DNA of 64,000 nt from Pseudarthrobacter sulfonivorans (GTDB taxonomy: Bacteria > Actinomycetota > Actinomycetes > Actinomycetales > Micrococcaceae), in assembly GCF_024391045.1 (NCBI RefSeq), contig NZ_JANFCZ010000001.1, positions 62,001-126,000 of the forward strand, in the 5' to 3' direction. This document shows, one piece after another, positions 55,060 to 63,314 of the stretch; the stretch's first letter is position 1; every line of letters starts with the position of its first letter. The position numbers and the translations under genes were made by a program. A model generated the notes under the pieces. That model did not search any database. It was not told where the DNA came from and saw only the letters and a list, made by a program, of their open reading frames with translations.

Positions 55060-56535
55060 TTACTCTCCTCGCAGGACTTCGATGGGACGGATGCGCGCCG
55101 TGAGCAGCGCCGGGACCAGTGCGCCGATGATGGCCACGCCGAACACCGCAGCGATGCCGGCGGCGATGACACCGGGGGAAGCGCTCGCCGTGACCGAGGT
55201 CAGCAACTGGGAGGCGCCGCCGAACGGCCCGCCCTGGCCACCCTGGAAACCGCCGGGGAACCCGGCCCCGCCCGGCCCGCCGGCCGCGCGACCGGCGGCG
55301 CCTGCCGCCGTCGTACTCGTATTGCTGCTGATCAGCGCGGAAGCGATGCCCCCGCTCGCAAATGATGCGACGGCGGCACCCACCGCGCTGCCCAGGGCCA
55401 CGAGTACGAGCGCCTCAAGCACAAACTGCAGGCCGATGGTACGGTTCGGTGCACCGATAGCTTTCAGGACGCCGATTTCCCGCCGGCGCTCCCGGACCAG
55501 CATCACCATGATCAGCAGGATGATCAGCCCGGCCGTGCCGAGGGCCGCGACGAACGCGATAAACGAGATGTTCTTGACGCTGCCGAGGGAGCTGACCGCT
55601 GATTGGAGGTTCTGGCCCTGGGTGACGTCGGCCTTGTCCGTTCCGAGCGCCGACTGCAGCGCTGTTTTGGTCGATTCGACGTTGTCCAGGCTGTTCACCG
55701 TGACGATCATGGACGACAGTTCGCCGGGGAGTTCAGCGAGGCTCTGCGCGGTGGGGAGGGTCATGTAGAGAGAGTTGTTGCCGAAGGCCGTTCCGGCATC
55801 GAAGAGGCCGGCGACCGTGAAGGTCCGGTCATTGATGGTGAAAGTGGAACCGACCGTGAGGTTATTCTTCGCTGCCAGGGTGGTGCCCAGCAGGGCGTTG
55901 GCGGATTCCACCGTGTAGTCGCCGAGGCCGGCGCCCTCGGTGATGGTTAGGGCCTTGCCGGTGCTGTCAACCCCGTCCCCGGTGCCGGTGGCGGTGATGG
56001 GAAGCGAGCGGGCCGGCTGCGTTGTGGTTGTGCCGTTGGTGCCGGTGGCACCGTTGGCGGCCTGGTTGCGTCCGCCGAGAGTACCGGCGTCGATGGCGGC
56101 GGTGAGGCTGGTGGTGAGGGTTGCGGCGGACGCGCCGCCCGGACCGCCCTGCCCGGCACCGGGGCCGGTTTGGGTGCTGCCCGACGCCTGGGCGGCTGCC
56201 TGCGCCGCCACTTGCGCCGCCGCTTCGGTGGCGTTGCGGAGCCGGAGGGAACTGGTTCCGACGACGGAGCTTACGTTGGGGACGGCGGCCGCCGTTGCGG
56301 CCTGCCCGGCAGTCAGCGGCTCGCCGCCGCCTTCGAAGCCCTGGCCGCCTGCAGGGTTGACGGTCAGGACAGTTCCCACGGAGTCGTTGAGCTCCTGGAC
56401 TTTCGCGCCGACAGCCTGGTTTGCCACCAGCATGGCAAGTGCCAGCCCGATTGCGACCGCAAGGACCGCCACCACTGCCGCTGTTCGGACTTTGTTTCTG
56501 AAGGCGTTGCCAATACTCCGGGCAAGGACGCTCAC
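55060..56535 (-). CDS. ABC transporter permease (FtsX/MacB family)
   Basis: Permease of 491 residues with the MacB/FtsX layout. There is one N-terminal TM helix (VAVLAVAIGLALAML), a large external domain of about 270 residues, then three C-terminal helices with the RERRREIGVLKAIGAPN coupling segment and a final ARIRPIEVLRGE. The external domain has low-complexity Gly/Ala/Gln/Thr stretches. A second Gly/Pro/Phe-rich insertion (GGPGGAGFPGGFQGGQGG) interrupts the region between the C-terminal helices. I chose GTG 56535, with GAGGAG just upstream. Confidence 0.88.
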   Translation of the reverse strand: MSVLARSIGNAFRNKVRTAAVVAVLAVAIGLALAMLVANQAVGAKVQELNDSVGTVLTVNPAGGQGFEGGGEPLTAGQAATAAAVPNVSSVVGTSSLRLRNATEAAAQVAAQAAAQASGSTQTGPGAGQGGPGGASAATLTTSLTAAIDAGTLGGRNQAANGATGTNGTTTTQPARSLPITATGTGDGVDSTGKALTITEGAGLGDYTVESANALLGTTLAAKNNLTVGSTFTINDRTFTVAGLFDAGTAFGNNSLYMTLPTAQSLAELPGELSSMIVTVNSLDNVESTKTALQSALGTDKADVTQGQNLQSAVSSLGSVKNISFIAFVAALGTAGLIILLIMVMLVRERRREIGVLKAIGAPNRTIGLQFVLEALVLVALGSAVGAAVASFASGGIASALISSNTSTTAAGAAGRAAGGPGGAGFPGGFQGGQGGPFGGASQLLTSVTASASPGVIAAGIAAVFGVAIIGALVPALLTARIRPIEVLRGE

Positions 56536-56731
56536 TGTACTCCTCGGGACACGGCCCGCCTGGTGCGGGCTTCTGCTCCAACAGTGCTGAGTGCTGCTGT
56601 GCACGTGCGGTGGCATTCCTATGCGGAGGCTGTGAATCCCGGCTGCCCCCGTTATTCCGCGGATCCGGTGCGAGAGGGTTGCCCGGAAACGTGCAGTAAG
56701 TGAGAGAGCGTCCCGGGTGGGGGCAGCAGAA

Positions 56732-56765
56732 GGCCCCGGTCCGCCGTTGCCGGCGGGCCGGGGCC
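56732..56765 (-). terminator. GC-rich hairpin after the sugar-binding protein gene
   Basis: A 15-bp stem (56732-56746 with 56751-56765, one G-T pair) and a 4-base loop, 40 bases past the minus-strand stop at 56806. It probably ends the sugar ABC operon. There is no strong U-run. Confidence 0.6.
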
Positions 56766-56805
56766 CGGTGATGCAGGTTATTCGGTGAGTCTTACTGGGT
56801 GAGCG

Positions 56806-57921
56806 TTACTTGGTGAGCGGGCCGAGTACCGGATCGTCCACGTAGGCCGTCTTCACGTTGGCTGCGGTGACGATGACCGGCGGAAGCAGGTAGGCCGGAA
56901 CCACCTTCGTGCCGTTGTTGTAGGACTTGTCATCGTTGATTTCAGGGGTCTTGCCGGCCTGCAGGTCCTTCACCATGACGATCGCGTGCTCCACGAGCTT
57001 GCGGGTGTCCTTGTTGATGGTGGAGTACTGCTCGCCGGCCAGGATGGACTTGACCGATTCCTCTTCGGAGTCCTGTCCGGTGATGACCGGAATAGGCTTG
57101 CCGGCCGCCTTGACGGATGTGATGACGGCGCGGGCGAGGGTGTCGTTGGGGGAGAGGACACCGTCCAGCGAGGCCGTCCCGTAGGAACCGGTCAGGAGGG
57201 TATCCATGCGGCGCTGGGCGTTCTCAGCCTTCCAGTCCTGGGTGACGGCCTTTTCAAAGGTGGTCTGACCGGAAAGCACCTTCAGGGTGCCGTCGTCGAT
57301 TTTCGGCTTGAGGACCGACATGGCGCCGTCGAAGAAGACCTTCGCGTTGGCGTCATCCGGCGAACCGGCCAGCAGCTCGATGTTGTAGGGACCCGCGGCC
57401 TTCTTGGCCTTCATGCCGTCCAGCAGGGCCTGGCCCTGGAGTACGCCGACCTTGAAGTTGTCATAAGCCACGTAGTAATCCACGTTGGCGGTGTTCAGCA
57501 GGAGACGGTCGTAAGCGATGATGGTGGCGCCTGCGTCCTTGGCCTGCTGGAGCTGGGTCCCCAGCTGGGAGCCGTCGAGGGCGCCCACAATAATCACCTT
57601 GGCGCCCTTGGCGATCATGGCGCTGATCTGGTTTTGCTGCTCCGCCACACCGTTATTGGCGAACTGGACGGTCGGCTTGAATCCGGCGCCGTTGAGGCCG
57701 TCGTTGAACAGCTTTTCGGCCAGCACCCAGTTTTCGCTGGTCTTCTTGGGAAGTGCGACGCCGATCGCGGAGTCCTGCGGGAAACCGGCGGTTCCGCCGC
57801 TGGCACCGCCGCCCGAGTTGCTTGGTTCGGATCGTCCGCAGCCTGTCAGCGCCAACGCTGCGATCGCAGCTACCGCTGCTGCCTTTCCTGCTTTGCCAAA
57901 CATTCGCATTTCTGTGTCCAC
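56806..57921 (-). CDS. Sugar ABC transporter substrate-binding lipoprotein (ChvE/XylF-like)
   Basis: Exported sugar-binding lipoprotein of about 371 residues. The lipobox LTGC sits near residue 28 and is followed by a Ser/Gly linker. IGVALPKKTSENW opens the periplasmic-binding-protein fold. KGAKVIIVGALDG, IIAYDRLLLNTANVDYYVAYDN and PVITGQDSEEESVKSILAGEQ match ChvE/MmsA-type binders of glucose, xylose or arabinose. GTG 57921, ATG 57909 and ATG 57903 are all possible starts. It is the last gene of the ABC operon. Confidence 0.9.
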   Translation of the reverse strand: MDTEMRMFGKAGKAAAVAAIAALALTGCGRSEPSNSGGGASGGTAGFPQDSAIGVALPKKTSENWVLAEKLFNDGLNGAGFKPTVQFANNGVAEQQNQISAMIAKGAKVIIVGALDGSQLGTQLQQAKDAGATIIAYDRLLLNTANVDYYVAYDNFKVGVLQGQALLDGMKAKKAAGPYNIELLAGSPDDANAKVFFDGAMSVLKPKIDDGTLKVLSGQTTFEKAVTQDWKAENAQRRMDTLLTGSYGTASLDGVLSPNDTLARAVITSVKAAGKPIPVITGQDSEEESVKSILAGEQYSTINKDTRKLVEHAIVMVKDLQAGKTPEINDDKSYNNGTKVVPAYLLPPVIVTAANVKTAYVDDPVLGPLTK

Positions 57922-57958
57922 TTTCTTTTGGGGGTGTTGGGTCAGGAAGCTGAAATGC

Positions 57959-59242
57959 TCAGGCTTCCCGGGAAATGGTTTCTCTGGTGGAGGTGACTTC
58001 GTCCGGCTGCAGCGGTGTGCCGGGGCCGCCCGACGGGCGGTTGAAGTTCTTCATCATCAGCCCGATGATCGAGGCACGTCCCTGGGACTTGTTGTAGACG
58101 TCGATGGCTACGGCCACCAGCAGCACCAGGCCCTTGATCATGGACTGCCAGTCCGCGCCCACGCTGAGCAGCTGCAGGCCGTTGTTCAGGACAGCCATGA
58201 CCAGGCCTCCGACGATGGAGCCGATGACCGTGCCCACGCCGCCGGTGACTGCCGCGCCGCCAATGAAGACGGCGGCGATCGCGTCAAGTTCCCAGCCGGT
58301 GCCGTCCGAAGGACCGGCGGAGGTGGAACGGGCCACGAAGATCATGCCGGCCAGGCCGGCGATGATGGACATGTTCATCATGACCAGGAAGTTGATTTTC
58401 TTCGATTTCACGCCGGAGAGTTCGGCCGCGTGGCGGTTGCCGCCGACTGCGTAGACGTGGCGGCCAACCACGGTCTTGGACGAGATGAAGCCGTAGACCA
58501 GGACCATGACAGCGAGGATGAGGCCAGGAACGGGGAAGGACGTGCCGGGCCGGCCGGTGGCGAACAGGTACGTTGCGTAGAGGATGGCACCGCAGATCAG
58601 GACGAGCCTGAGGACGGTGACCCAGGTTTCCGCCGTCTCCGCCCCGAGCGCTTTGTTGGTGCGCCGGCGCCGAAGAACGCTGAAGACGACGAAGGCAACG
58701 GCGGCAATGCCGAGGAGCAGCGTGAGGTTGTTGAATCCGGTGTCCGGACCCACTTCCGGGAGGTAGCCGGCACCGATGTACTGGAATTCCCGCGGGACGG
58801 GAATCGAGTTGGACTGGCCAACAAACTGCTGTGCCCCGCGGAAGATCAGCATGCCCGCCAGGGTCACGATGAATGCCGGGATGCCCACGTACGCAGTCCA
58901 CATGCCTTGCCACGCGCCGATCAGGGCGCCGAGTCCCAGCCCCAGCAGGATGGCAACGAACCATGGCAGGTGCCAGTCCCGCATGCAGATGGCCACCACC
59001 ATGCCCACGAAGGCGGCCACGGAGCCTACTGAGAGGTCGATGTGCCCGGCGATGATCACCAGCACCATGCCGATGGCCAGGATGAGGATGTAGGAGTTTC
59101 CGTTGAAGAGGTTGATGACGTTGCCCGGGGTGAGGGTGATGCCGCCTGTAAGCCACTGGAAGAGAACGATCAGAGCCACCAGGGCAAAGATCATCCCGAA
59201 CTGGCGGGTGTCGCCTCCGAAGAGTTTCTTGAGCGCGTTCAT
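57959..59242 (-). CDS. mmsB: Sugar ABC transporter permease (XylH/MmsB-like)
   Basis: Membrane subunit of 427 residues with about ten helices. The BPD_transp_2 signature region is LAIGMVLVIIAGHIDLSVGSVAAFVGMVVA, and IPAFIVTLAGMLIFRGAQQF follows. The late GGAAVTGGVGTVIGSIVGGLVMAVLNNGLQLL contains the cytoplasmic coupling loop. It pairs with the ATPase 46 bases upstream and the binding protein 37 bases downstream to form a CUT2-class importer. Confidence 0.93.
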   Translation of the reverse strand: MNALKKLFGGDTRQFGMIFALVALIVLFQWLTGGITLTPGNVINLFNGNSYILILAIGMVLVIIAGHIDLSVGSVAAFVGMVVAICMRDWHLPWFVAILLGLGLGALIGAWQGMWTAYVGIPAFIVTLAGMLIFRGAQQFVGQSNSIPVPREFQYIGAGYLPEVGPDTGFNNLTLLLGIAAVAFVVFSVLRRRRTNKALGAETAETWVTVLRLVLICGAILYATYLFATGRPGTSFPVPGLILAVMVLVYGFISSKTVVGRHVYAVGGNRHAAELSGVKSKKINFLVMMNMSIIAGLAGMIFVARSTSAGPSDGTGWELDAIAAVFIGGAAVTGGVGTVIGSIVGGLVMAVLNNGLQLLSVGADWQSMIKGLVLLVAVAIDVYNKSQGRASIIGLMMKNFNRPSGGPGTPLQPDEVTSTRETISREA

Positions 59243-59288
59243 TGTTTTCGGTCCTCGTATCTGGAAGGTTCTGGAAGGCTCCAGAGGA

Positions 59289-60845
59289 TTAGGCGGCTTT
59301 TCGGGCGGAGGTCATGAGCTTCATCAGGCTTTCCTGGCTCGCTTCCTCTTTGGTGAGTACGCCCGTGATGGCGCCCTCAAAAATGGTGTAGATGCGGTCC
59401 GAGAGTCCGAGCAGTTCAGGCAGTTCGGAGGAAATCACGATCACGCCCTTCCCCTGGTTGGCCAGCTGCTGGATGATGCCGTAAATCTCATACTTGGCCC
59501 CCACATCGATGCCGCGGGTGGGTTCGTCCAGGATCAGCAGTTCCGGGTCCGTGAACATCCACTTGGCCAGCACAACCTTCTGCTGGTTCCCGCCGGACAG
59601 CTTTGCCACGCCCTCCTGCACCGAAGGGGCCTTGGTCCGCAGGGACTTCCGGTACTCCTCGGCAACTGCGAATTCCTTGTTGGTGTCCACCACGCTGCGC
59701 TTGCTGATCTTCTCCAGGTTGGCTGACACCGTGGTTGTTTTGATGTCATCGAGCAGGTTCAGGCCCAGCGACTTCCGGTCCTCGGTCACGTAGCCGAGGC
59801 CGGCGTCGATGGCCTGGTGAACGCTCTTGAGGTTTACTTCCTTGCCGTGCATGTAGACCTGTCCGGAGACAAAGTGGCCGTAGGACCGGCCGAAGACGGA
59901 CCGTGCCAGTTCGGTGCGGCCGGCGCCCATGAGGCCCGCAAACCCGACGATCTCGCCGCGGCGTACAAAGAAGTTCGAGTTTTTGCAGACCATGCGGTCC
60001 TGGATCTGGGGGTGGGCCACGTTCCAGTTCTTGACCTCGAAGAACACCTCTCCGATCTTGGGCGTGTGGTCCGGGAACCGGGATTCCAGGGCGCGGCCCA
60101 CCATGCCCTTGATGATGCGGTCTTCGTCCACGCCGTCGGCCTTGACGTCGAGCGTCTCGATCGATTTACCGTCCCGGATGATGGTGATGGAATCGGCAAT
60201 CTGCTCGATCTCGTTGAGCTTGTGGGAAATGATGATCGAGGTGATGCCCTTGCCCTTCAGGCCGAGCATCAGGTCCAACAGGTGCTGGGAATCCGATTCG
60301 TTCAACGCCGCCGTGGGCTCGTCGAGGATGAGGATCTTCACGGACTTGTTCAGGGCCTTGGCGATCTCCACCAGCTGCTGCTTGCCGACGCCGATTTCCT
60401 TGATGGGGGTGTCCGGGTCTTCCCGCAGGCCCACCCTGGCCAGCAGTTCGGTGGAGCGCAACCTGGCTTCGGACCAGTCGATGACTCCGCGTTTGGTGGG
60501 TTCGTTGCCCAGGAAGATGTTCTCCATGATGGACAGTTCGGGGATCAGCGCCAGTTCCTGGTGGATGATCACGATGCCGGCCTGTTCGCTTGCCCGGATG
60601 TCGCGGAACTGCTGGACCTCGTTTTGGTACACGATGTCGCCGTCGTAGCTGCCGTACGGGTAAACACCGGAGAGCACCTTCATCAGGGTGGACTTGCCGG
60701 CGCCGTTCTCGCCGCAGATGGCGTGGATTTCGCCTGCCTTGACGCGAAGGCTCACTTCCGACAATGCCTTGACGCCGGGAAATTCCTTGGTGATGGAGCG
60801 CATCTCCAAAATTACGGGGTCTGTGTGCGTGGGATGGGACGTCAT
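59289..60845 (-). CDS. mmsA: Sugar ABC transporter ATPase (tandem, MmsA/XylG-like)
   Basis: Duplicated ATPase of 518 residues, the CUT2-class form. The first half has a canonical Walker [10 protein letters not shown] (residues 45-53), [10 protein letters not shown] and a full H-loop. The second half keeps [15 protein letters not shown] and [19 protein letters not shown], but its Walker A ([10 protein letters not shown]) lacks the lysine, as usual for this family. It is the first gene of the operon; a motif shared with the ROK gene lies about 95 bases upstream. Confidence 0.95.
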   Translation of the reverse strand: MTSHPTHTDPVILEMRSITKEFPGVKALSEVSLRVKAGEIHAICGENGAGKSTLMKVLSGVYPYGSYDGDIVYQNEVQQFRDIRASEQAGIVIIHQELALIPELSIMENIFLGNEPTKRGVIDWSEARLRSTELLARVGLREDPDTPIKEIGVGKQQLVEIAKALNKSVKILILDEPTAALNESDSQHLLDLMLGLKGKGITSIIISHKLNEIEQIADSITIIRDGKSIETLDVKADGVDEDRIIKGMVGRALESRFPDHTPKIGEVFFEVKNWNVAHPQIQDRMVCKNSNFFVRRGEIVGFAGLMGAGRTELARSVFGRSYGHFVSGQVYMHGKEVNLKSVHQAIDAGLGYVTEDRKSLGLNLLDDIKTTTVSANLEKISKRSVVDTNKEFAVAEEYRKSLRTKAPSVQEGVAKLSGGNQQKVVLAKWMFTDPELLILDEPTRGIDVGAKYEIYGIIQQLANQGKGVIVISSELPELLGLSDRIYTIFEGAITGVLTKEEASQESLMKLMTSARKAA

Positions 60846-60939
60846 GTGCCCTTACGCCTCCAATGCGTGACTTCTTCGTCCGCCCCGCAAAGCGCAGGGG
60901 TCGTCTGATGAAAAAGTAAACTGGATCACACCGGTTGTC

Positions 60940-60957
60940 GTCAAGTCTTTAACGCAA
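60940..60957. promoter_or_regulatory. Candidate ROK operator upstream of the sugar ABC operon
   Basis: The 18-mer GTCAAGTCTTTAACGCAA matches 15 of 18 bases of a site upstream of the ROK gene (62201-62218): GTCAAG, three variable bases, TTAACGCAA. On the minus strand it contains TTGAC(G), a plausible -35, with TTTACT 18 bases on. Binding here would block the promoter. Confidence 0.6.
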
Positions 60958-60977
60958 TTGCCGGATAACGAAATGGT

Positions 60978-62168
60978 CTAGGTGCTGCGGATTCCGGCGT
61001 GCCGGAACACGAGCGCCGCTGCTCCCAGGGCTTCGGCGCGGTCTCCGAGCGAGGACATCGTCAGTGTGGTGGTCTCGCCGACCACCGGGACGGCATGGCG
61101 GATCAGGCCCCGCCTGATGGGGTCGAGCAGGAGGTCGCCCAGCCCTGCCAGGGGTCCGCCCACCACGATCACCTCGGGGTTGATCAGGTTGGCCACGTTG
61201 CCCAGCGCACGCCCCACGGCCTGGCCGGCGTCGTCCACCACGCGCAGGGTGGCGGGGTCGCGGGACTGGGCTTTTCGCACAATGTCCGCAGGGCTGGCGG
61301 GCGGGTCTTCACCCCGGCTGAGCAGTTCGATCATGGTGGTGGTGGAGGCGATGGTTTCAAGGCAGCCGCGGTTGCCGCAGCGGCACACCAGGCCGTGCTC
61401 GTGGATGGTGGCATGGCCGATTTCCCCGGTGATGCCGACCGTGCCGTAGTAGGGTGCCCCGTTGAGGATCAGGCCCGCGCCGATGCCCGAGCCGATCTTG
61501 AGGAACATCAGGTTGCTGACCCCGGTGTGGGGCCCCCAGGTGACCTCCGACCACGCGCCCAGGTTGGCGTCGTTGTCAACGAATACGGGCATTTTGAGGG
61601 TTTCCTCGAGGTGCTGCAGGATGTTGATCCCCACCCACTCCGGGAGGATGGCGCCCTGCGCTACGGTGCCGGTGCGCCGGTCGATTGGGCCCGGGATTCC
61701 GACGCCGGCGCCCACCACGGTGGCGCGGTCAACGCCGCTTTCCAGCAGGAGCTTGTCAAGGAGCAGGACGGCCGCGTCGATGCCCTCCTCGGACTGGTGG
61801 CCGAGTGGGAGCAGTACCGATTCTTCCGCGATGACGTGGTAGCTCAGCGATGCCAGGACGACGCGCAGATGCCGCCTGCCGAAGTCGATGCCGACCGCCA
61901 CTGCGCCTTTGCTGTTCAGCCGGACGTTCAGGGCCCGGCGCCCTGAACTGGTGATCGGCTCAGTGGACGCCAGGCCGGCGTCCTGCATGATTTTGACGAT
62001 GTTGGAGACCGTGGCGGTGGATAACCCGGTCTGTCGTGCCAGCTCGGCCTGGGTAGACGGGCCGCTCATCAGGGTTTCGATGATCCGCTGCTGGTTCAGC
62101 TGCCTGAGGGCGGACTGGGACCCGGGATTTTTGGGCCTGCTCCTCGTCGAGCGCGGTGTGGGGGACAT
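60978..62168 (-). CDS. ROK-family transcriptional regulator
   Basis: Regulator of 396 residues. The N-terminal MarR-like helix-turn-helix is ALRQLNQQRIIETLMSG... TQAELARQTGLSTATVSNIVKIM (about residues 20-60). The ROK sugar-kinase-like domain has VGIDFGRRHLRVVLA, the zinc-binding motif CRCGNRGCLE and EVIVVGGPLAG. Such proteins (XylR/NagC type) repress sugar uptake genes and are released by sugar. The adjacent xylose/glucose-type ABC operon on the same strand and the shared 18-mer make it the likely controller of both. Confidence 0.92.
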   Translation of the reverse strand: MSPTPRSTRSRPKNPGSQSALRQLNQQRIIETLMSGPSTQAELARQTGLSTATVSNIVKIMQDAGLASTEPITSSGRRALNVRLNSKGAVAVGIDFGRRHLRVVLASLSYHVIAEESVLLPLGHQSEEGIDAAVLLLDKLLLESGVDRATVVGAGVGIPGPIDRRTGTVAQGAILPEWVGINILQHLEETLKMPVFVDNDANLGAWSEVTWGPHTGVSNLMFLKIGSGIGAGLILNGAPYYGTVGITGEIGHATIHEHGLVCRCGNRGCLETIASTTTMIELLSRGEDPPASPADIVRKAQSRDPATLRVVDDAGQAVGRALGNVANLINPEVIVVGGPLAGLGDLLLDPIRRGLIRHAVPVVGETTTLTMSSLGDRAEALGAAALVFRHAGIRST

Positions 62169-62200
62169 AGAAAGAAGATTGCCCTACTCTGGCAGTTGCG

Positions 62201-62218
62201 GTCAAGAAGTTAACGCAA
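62201..62218. promoter_or_regulatory. Candidate ROK autoregulatory site
   Basis: GTCAAGAAGTTAACGCAA lies 33 bases upstream of the ROK start and matches the site at 60940 except for three central bases. On the minus strand it includes TTGACC, a possible -35. Autorepression is typical for ROK regulators. Confidence 0.6.
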
Positions 62219-62229
62219 GTCGAGGTGAC

Positions 62230-62748
62230 CTACCCGTGAAGGTCGCGGTGGGCGCGGGCCAGTTCCACATAGCGTGAGGCATTCTGTTTGACGCCCTCGA
62301 ACTCTTCGTCCGTGAGTTCCCGCCGGACTTTGGCGGGTACGCCTGCGACCAGGGAGCGGGGCGGCACAATGGTGCCTTCCAGGACAACGGCGCCGGCCGC
62401 CACCAGGGAGCCGGTACCGATGACTGCGCCGTTCAGAACTGTGGCGCCCATGCCGATCAGACAGTCGTCCTCCACGGTGCAACCGTGCACCACGGCTGCG
62501 TGCCCCACGCTGACCCCGGCGCCGACGGTGCAGGGAAAACCCGGATCGGCATGCAGCACCACGTTGTCCTGCAGATTGCTTCCCGGGCCAACCATGATGG
62601 CGGCTGTGTCGGCCCGGACGGACACGCCGTAAAAAGCGCTCGAATCCCGGGCCAGGGAGGCGTTGCCGATGACGGACGCGGTGGGGGCGATGAATGCGGT
62701 TTCGTGGACGGCCGGAGCATGGCCGGCGAACGTGTGAAGGGGAGCCAT
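62230..62748 (-). CDS. Gamma-carbonic-anhydrase-like hexapeptide protein
   Basis: Left-handed beta-helix protein of 172 residues. Hexapeptide repeats run from about residue 15 to 140 (SVIGNASLARDSSAFYG, VGAGVSVGHAAVVHGCTV, CLIGMGATVLNGAVIGTGSLVAAGAVV). Zinc-ligand histidines fit in NVVLHAD and VGHAAVVHGC. VPPRSLVAGVPAKVRREL is the typical end. Members include gamma-CAs and PaaY-like thioesterases, so the reaction is uncertain. It lies just upstream of the ROK gene. Confidence 0.88.
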   Translation of the reverse strand: MAPLHTFAGHAPAVHETAFIAPTASVIGNASLARDSSAFYGVSVRADTAAIMVGPGSNLQDNVVLHADPGFPCTVGAGVSVGHAAVVHGCTVEDDCLIGMGATVLNGAVIGTGSLVAAGAVVLEGTIVPPRSLVAGVPAKVRRELTDEEFEGVKQNASRYVELARAHRDLHG

Positions 62749-62778
62749 ACGGCCAAGCCTAGGACATCCGCCCCCTGA

Positions 62779-62844
62779 CCCAACTAAGTCGCACTAGATG
62801 TCGTTATGAGCCGTCAAAACGGCATCTACTGCTACCTGGTCGGG
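62779..62844. repeat. CCCAACT palindrome, subtype B, copy 2
   Basis: An imperfect inverted repeat of 27 bases per arm. The left arm (62779-62805) begins CCCAACTAAGTCGCACTAGA and ends GTCGTT. The right arm (62818-62844) reads AACGGCATCTACTGCTACCT and ends GGTCGGG. It contains the TAG stop (minus strand 62834-62832) of the methyltransferase gene. Close to the copy at 17394. Confidence 0.88.
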
Positions 62845-63287
62845 AGGGAGGGGGTGCGGAGGAGCAGGAAGCTGTGATGTTGCGTTCCGGCGTGCCCTTC
62901 GTCCTCACCTGAAGAAAGCACGACGGCGATGGGCGCCCCCGGTGCCGTCACCCGCACCAGTTCCCGCAGGACGGCGTCGATGTCGGTATCGGCCCTGTGC
63001 AGCAGGGTGCCCGTGGTCCAGACGGCCGAGAAAGTTCCGTCCGCGAAGGGCAGGTTCCGGGCGTCGGCCACCGAGACATCGAGTCCCTTGGCGCGCGCCG
63101 AATGGACGTTCTGCTCCGAAGGGTCCACTCCCGTGTAGTGGATGCCGGCGCGGACAAACTGCACACCGTCGCTGCCCTGGCCGGCATCGACCTCCAGGAC
63201 GTTGTGCCGGCCCTCTGCCTTGAGGAGGCTGATGAACCGGCTGCGCTCCGCGTCCCGGTTGGTTGCCGCCGGCTGCTCCATGTCCAT
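62832..63287 (-). CDS. Class I SAM-dependent methyltransferase, possibly C-terminally shortened
   Basis: Methyltransferase-like protein of 151 residues. Motif I appears as VLEVDAGQGSDGVQF (EVDAGQG in place of the usual E-x-G-x-G), with VDPSEQNV (motif II), ADARNLPFADGTFSAVWTTGTLLH (motif III/IV) and VTAPGAPIAVVLSSG. It ends soon after, with SFLLLRTPSLPTR, and its stop lies within the palindrome. Relatives usually run to about 200 residues, so the end may have been cut or replaced. Substrate unknown. Confidence 0.78.
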   Translation of the reverse strand: MDMEQPAATNRDAERSRFISLLKAEGRHNVLEVDAGQGSDGVQFVRAGIHYTGVDPSEQNVHSARAKGLDVSVADARNLPFADGTFSAVWTTGTLLHRADTDIDAVLRELVRVTAPGAPIAVVLSSGEDEGHAGTQHHSFLLLRTPSLPTR

Positions 63288-63314
63288 GCGCCGCGGTCCG
63301 TCAGCTGGAGGCTG

